A stretch of 10,037 nt of DNA from Synergistaceae bacterium (GTDB lineage: Bacteria; Synergistota; Synergistia; Synergistales; Aminobacteriaceae). The first letter of the stretch is position 1; the number at the start of each line of letters is the position of its first letter. Under the pieces are notes generated by a model. That model did no database searches, had not been told where the DNA came from, and saw only the letters and a program-made list of their open reading frames with translations. The stretch covers positions 1-10,037 of the forward strand of contig JAFSQO010000347.1 in NCBI GenBank assembly GCA_017446645.1, written 5' to 3'. Position numbers and translations under genes: made by a program. Shown here piece by piece: positions 6,541 through 10,037 of the stretch.

Positions 6541-8196
6541 ATGGCATTCGGACAAGAATTCATTACAGGACTCGCAGGGGCGTTGAGAAAGTTGATGCCT
6601 TTGCGAGTTAATCGTATTGAGGGCGGTGAATCTTGGATTGCGTTCAAGACTTCCGGTGAGAAATATTTGTTGTTCTCGTGGACTTCAGGAGCTTCGGGCT
6701 TATGCTTTGCTTCTCAGGGTGAAATTAATGCTCTTCGCGAAAACTCTTCAGGACGTTCACCGATGGCAGAGGCTCTCAAGAGTCGACTCTCACACGGCGG
6801 AGAAATTTACGATGTCAGACAGCTTAACAACGACAGAATATTAGAGTTCACAGCAAGAAGGCGCGTATCAGCAGGAGTCAGCGTTAATTATTATATCGTT
6901 ATCGAAATCACCGAACCTGTTGCAAATTTCTTAATTCTTGACGAGTCTCACAAAATTGACGAGGCAGCAAGACATTCAACACCTGACGTAAACAGATTCA
7001 GAACTATATTACCAGGACATGTTTATAATACCCCTCCTGCGTTTGAAGGCATTGATATTCGCGATATAAAGACTCTCAAGTTTGAAGACGTAAATAATAT
7101 TAAGGGAATCGGCAGACCGTTAGCGAGACTCATTCAAGCTCATTGGGAAGAACGCGCTCCGGAGTCTTGGCTGTCGGGTTTAACAAAACTTCTTGATGAG
7201 AATATTATTGATGTCCCCTGCAAATTAATCACGAAAAATAATTACTTGACTAGATTAGACTTCAATCTTGATGGAGTCTTAGAACTTGGCAGCGAGATAT
7301 TAACTGCTTCACGACATGGAGTCTTAATCCCATTATTAAACAGGGGACGCGAGAAAATTTTACATGAGATAGACGCTAAGATTAAACGTGTAATAAAATC
7401 ACGCGAGAGACACAGAGACGGACTCTTAAAGCAGCTCAAGGAATGCCAGGAGTCAGAGATATTCAGGAAGAAGGGCGAGGCAATACTAGCTCACATCTAC
7501 GAGATTCCCAAGAGAGCAGAGAATATTACACTAACCGACTGGGAAGGCAACGAGTTAGCAATTGCTCTTGACCCGGAATTAACTCCCTCACGAAATGCAG
7601 AGAAGTACTTCAAACGTTATAGAAAGGCTAAAGGCAATCCTGACGAGATTAACGCAAATCTTGAGTCAATCAAAGCAGCTATTAGAGAACTCAACGAACA
7701 GCACGCCCTGTTAGAGTCAATCAATGACCCTGAAAACTTTGCTCAATCCGTGAAAGACTTGAATGAATGGCTCAACCCTGAACAGAAAAATTATTCACAG
7801 CGACGCAAGAAGGCTTCACAAGAGAAAACTCCTTCACACTTGAATATTAATTACGAGGGCGCAAATATTCTTGTCGGACTATCAGCTAAAGGCAACAGAC
7901 ACGTTACATTCAAGCTCGCAAGACCTGAAGATATTTGGCTGCATGTTCACGAAATGCCCGGAGCTCACGTGATTATTAAAGGCTTCAAACGTTCTGAACT
8001 CGAAAATGATAAACGCGATGTTTTAGAGTACGCTGCTTCACTCGCTGCTTTGCACTCTTCGGGCAAGAATTCCGCTTCCGTTCCAATCGACTACACCGAA
8101 CGCAAATATATTAGATCTGTGCCGGGTACTATAGCTCTTGTTACGTATACAAATCCGGGTACGCTTAGGGTTTCGCCTTTAACACAAGCAAACTGA
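6541..8196 (+). CDS. rqcH: RqcH/NFACT family ribosome-associated quality control protein
   Basis: 551 aa, similar in length to Bacillus RqcH (about 570). RqcH binds stalled 50S subunits carrying peptidyl-tRNA and recruits Ala-tRNA to add C-terminal alanine tails that mark the chain for degradation. NFACT-N spans about 1-170, including D98-R99 (NNDRILEF), the Asp-Arg pair essential in characterised homologues, and the PGHVYNTPP segment. A helix-hairpin-helix region (about 179-198, IKGIGRPLARLI) follows, then two long charged helices (about 270-310 and 365-412) forming the coiled coil. NFACT-R (about 437-545) contains RPEDIWLHVHEMPGAHVII and the VDYT-like PIDYTE. The start is ATG 6541, with SD AGGTGA (6528-6533) overlapping the flagellin stop; an in-frame ATG at 6481 lies within the flagellin gene and would add 20 unrelated residues. 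The gap to the flagellin stop is 7 nt, so the two are probably co-translated. The usual Asp in the N-terminal MxFDG motif is Gly here (MAFGQEF). Older names include FbpA-like fibronectin-binding protein. Confidence 0.93.
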   Translation: MAFGQEFITGLAGALRKLMPLRVNRIEGGESWIAFKTSGEKYLLFSWTSGASGLCFASQGEINALRENSSGRSPMAEALKSRLSHGGEIYDVRQLNNDRILEFTARRRVSAGVSVNYYIVIEITEPVANFLILDESHKIDEAARHSTPDVNRFRTILPGHVYNTPPAFEGIDIRDIKTLKFEDVNNIKGIGRPLARLIQAHWEERAPESWLSGLTKLLDENIIDVPCKLITKNNYLTRLDFNLDGVLELGSEILTASRHGVLIPLLNRGREKILHEIDAKIKRVIKSRERHRDGLLKQLKECQESEIFRKKGEAILAHIYEIPKRAENITLTDWEGNELAIALDPELTPSRNAEKYFKRYRKAKGNPDEINANLESIKAAIRELNEQHALLESINDPENFAQSVKDLNEWLNPEQKNYSQRRKKASQEKTPSHLNINYEGANILVGLSAKGNRHVTFKLARPEDIWLHVHEMPGAHVIIKGFKRSELENDKRDVLEYAASLAALHSSGKNSASVPIDYTERKYIRSVPGTIALVTYTNPGTLRVSPLTQAN

Positions 8197-9274
8197 TTTC
8201 AGAAGGGTCAAATATTCTGCAAGCGAATCCGTTCCATTGAGAAGTTCCGGGACTCACAAAGAGCTTCATGTTATTGACTTCATACCAGCCCCGGACAAAT
8301 CCCCGATTAAATTTTTTCACAAGCGAGTAAATTATAGGCATCTGTCCCCCGTGAGTGTGTCCTGACAACTGCAAGGCTATATTATACTGCGAGTTCTCTC
8401 TTGCCTCTGAAGGTCTGTGATCCATTAATATAACCGGCGCGTTTTCCGGAATGTCCTTCACTGCAAGCGATGTGTTATGCTCGTCTCCTGTCTGGTCTGG
8501 GACTCCTGCGACGATTAATTGCGAGTCACCTGATGTAATTATAAAGTGTTCGTTGTTGAGCATCGTTATATTAAGTCTCTTGAATTCTTTCTGCCAGCCC
8601 TCAAAGTCAAAATAATATTCATGATTGCCCGTTGTTCCGTATACCCCGAACTTTGCGCGTAAATCTTTCAGAGGCTCCAAATCTGCGCGTCTCGTTGCAA
8701 CCTGACCGTCAACGAAATCACCGGGCATTAATATTAAGTCCGGGTTCAAAGCGTTAGTCCTCGTAACAAGTTCCTGCACAAATTCTCTATTAGTCAAAGT
8801 GTCCGCATGAATGTCTACAAGCATTGCTATTCTGAAATTATCGAACTCACGGCCAAGATTATTAATTACTACTTCATGAGTCTTAATCTGAGGCTGCTTC
8901 AGTGCTTCATAAGTTCCGTAAAGAGTCGCACATAACGCAATCGAGAATACAAATAACGCAGCGTAATAATTAGGGAACGGCTTACGTAAAATTAATCTGC
9001 AAAATACTTGAATGCAATCTTTTATTAACAGTAAGAATACTGCAACGATTATAAAGTTAAATATCGCTGTGAACGTCAGAGTTAAATAATATGGCAGCTC
9101 GTACATGTCAAAGCCTGAAGGTGTCCTGTGAAGCAGAAATATTTTCGCAAGTCCCGAAAGCAATATCAACGAGGCAAAAATTTTCGCAGTGAGTGATATT
9201 CTCAGAGGCAGAAGCATAGTCAGAATTTCATACGTGCAGACTAACAAAGGAAGTGCAACAAAAGGGTTAAACAT
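8165..9274 (-). CDS. Membrane-anchored metallophosphoesterase (calcineurin-like, YkuE/YaeI/LpxG type)
   Basis: 369 aa. The N-terminal third has four hydrophobic helices (about 4-25, 28-48, 62-86, 103-122), followed by a complete calcineurin-like phosphoesterase domain. The metal-binding motifs are in order: D154-x-H156 (LVDIHADT), GDFVDG (185-190), GNHE (216-219), a DHRP segment (285-288) and GHTHGGQ (305-311). These ligands bind a dinuclear metal centre that hydrolyses phosphate esters or pyrophosphates. In related proteins, this membrane-plus-MPE architecture includes UDP-2,3-diacylglucosamine hydrolases of lipid A synthesis (LpxG) and proteins of unknown substrate. The substrate cannot be told from sequence. 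The catalytic domain should lie next to the membrane; its side is not determined. Its 3' end overlaps the rqcH 3' end by 32 bp. The start ATG has only a weak, distant GGAG upstream, and a GATAAT-like -10 lies very close, so the start and promoter are uncertain. Confidence 0.88.
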   Translation of the reverse strand: MFNPFVALPLLVCTYEILTMLLPLRISLTAKIFASLILLSGLAKIFLLHRTPSGFDMYELPYYLTLTFTAIFNFIIVAVFLLLIKDCIQVFCRLILRKPFPNYYAALFVFSIALCATLYGTYEALKQPQIKTHEVVINNLGREFDNFRIAMLVDIHADTLTNREFVQELVTRTNALNPDLILMPGDFVDGQVATRRADLEPLKDLRAKFGVYGTTGNHEYYFDFEGWQKEFKRLNITMLNNEHFIITSGDSQLIVAGVPDQTGDEHNTSLAVKDIPENAPVILMDHRPSEARENSQYNIALQLSGHTHGGQMPIIYSLVKKFNRGFVRGWYEVNNMKLFVSPGTSQWNGFACRIFDPSEISLLVLKAKP

Positions 9275-9300
9275 GAAATAAAATTATCGCTCCGTTCTAT

Positions 9301-9336
9301 AAAGAATATAACAAACAGGGAACACAGCTGCTCCCC
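9301..9336 (-). terminator. Minus-strand intrinsic terminator after the exported unknown protein
   Basis: Read on the minus strand: GGGAGCA, loop GCTG, TGTTCCC (plus-strand 9318-9335; seven pairs, one G.U), followed by the T-rich TGTTTGTTATATTCTTT. It lies just past the stop of the 9338-9991 gene and before the phosphoesterase start, so the two minus-strand genes are probably not a simple operon. Confidence 0.6.
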
Positions 9337-9337
9337 G

Positions 9338-9991
9338 TTATCTTATATTGTAAGTTAATTCATTGCCTCCGATATTGATAATCATTCTCAGGGGCGACTC
9401 CTTGTCCTCGACGACGTGATTCGGGAGGGTACAGCCAAAAGCGTAATGACCTTTATACATCGGGCTTATTGTCATTTCATCAGCAGGACTTAAGCACACC
9501 GGCCAGCCTATAACGCCTGCGTCCTTAATCTTTGTGTATACTTCTGATTTACTGTAGTCATAGTTGAACTGTCTGACCCAGCCTGTAAATTCATATTCAT
9601 CATCGTAAATAACTTTTATGCTGATTTCCTTCATGAAGTTTACGCCGACCTTCTGGAGATTCATAACGTCAGCTTTGAGCCATGCAAACTCCGATTCTTG
9701 TCCACTTAATATAAACTCACAATCATGATGGGAATCATGAAATTTTTTACTATTAAAAACAATGTTGTTACCCCATACAGATACTTTTCCATTTGCTTTA
9801 CCATCGAACCATTGAGCATACATATCAACGAACTTGAAGCCCAGCAGCCTCACAGAAGCATAGCCCTTAATCTTGTAATCTTTGTTGAACGTAACATTAT
9901 CGAAAGTCATATTGTCAGCATAAGCACACGAACATAAAACAACACTGACAAGCACCAATAAAGCCGCAAAAAATTTTCTCATTCTTATCAT
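9338..9991 (-). CDS. Exported protein of unknown function
   Basis: 217 aa; I do not recognise the family. Residues 1-26 are a clear export signal: basic start (MIRMRKFF), hydrophobic core (AALLVLVSVVL), then CSCAYA-DN with an AxA type I peptidase site. The LCSC stretch is a poor lipobox, so lipidation is possible but less likely. The mature part (about 190 aa) is rich in Tyr, Phe, Asn and Lys, with alternating polar/hydrophobic stretches that suggest mainly beta structure. It contains three cysteines (91, 166, 187) and a distinctive tail (YAFGCTLPN ... NIGGNELTYNIR). No catalytic motif is seen. The SD-like GGGAGG lies 13 nt before the chosen ATG, longer than usual. The second Met (residue 4) would be further still, so the first ATG is preferred. 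A periplasmic or outer-membrane-associated location is inferred. Confidence 0.75.
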   Translation of the reverse strand: MIRMRKFFAALLVLVSVVLCSCAYADNMTFDNVTFNKDYKIKGYASVRLLGFKFVDMYAQWFDGKANGKVSVWGNNIVFNSKKFHDSHHDCEFILSGQESEFAWLKADVMNLQKVGVNFMKEISIKVIYDDEYEFTGWVRQFNYDYSKSEVYTKIKDAGVIGWPVCLSPADEMTISPMYKGHYAFGCTLPNHVVEDKESPLRMIINIGGNELTYNIR

Positions 9992-10037
9992 GATAATAAT
10001 AAATCCTCCCTGAATAAATATAATTACTGCGCGTTAA

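Noticed and set aside
1..10037. CRISPR arrays, tRNA or rRNA genes, phage or toxin-antitoxin systems
   Set aside because: I found no regularly spaced repeats, cloverleaf, rRNA-like stretches or paired small toxin/antitoxin genes by reading both strands.

Overview
The window is a chromosomal stretch, probably from an anaerobic, flagellated Gram-negative (diderm) bacterium. The style of the flagellins, the NFACT protein and the IS200/IS605 debris reminds me of Synergistota, but that is an impression from sequence, not a search result, and the phylum is uncertain.

Layout. Positions 1-308 hold debris of IS200/IS605-type elements: a decayed element right end with its diagnostic hairpin (about 1-140), followed by an internal, truncated piece of a TnpB gene (132-308). 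Positions 309-670 contain no credible gene but look like a flagellin control region. It has a good sigma-28-type promoter candidate (379-405), a leader of about 260 nt with two stem-loops, and a duplicated Shine-Dalgarno segment whose second copy matches the CsrA binding consensus. Then come four plus-strand genes: a very large flagellin (671-3586, 971 aa), a strong intrinsic terminator, a FlaG-family protein (3719-4156), a second terminator, a divergent flagellin paralogue (4248-6533, 761 aa), and, only 7 nt later, an RqcH/NFACT ribosome-quality-control protein (6541-8196). On the minus strand, converging on rqcH with a 32-bp tail-to-tail overlap, are a four-helix membrane-anchored metallophosphoesterase (8165-9274) and, upstream of it behind a terminator, an exported protein of unknown function (9338-9991).

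How it fits together. The first flagellin has canonical D0/D1 ends and good codon and RBS quality, and is probably the main filament subunit. FlaG normally modulates filament length or structure. The second flagellin keeps the D1 export/packing core but departs from consensus in the D0 helix and the D0/D1 hinge, so it may be a minor or specialised filament component. The two terminators split the cluster into separately tunable units. The second flagellin appears translationally coupled to rqcH, an unexpected pairing of a motility gene with a translation-rescue factor. The points most worth a second look are the CsrA-like duplicated RBS, the divergent flagellin, the mosaic central region of the large flagellin, and the flagellin-rqcH coupling.
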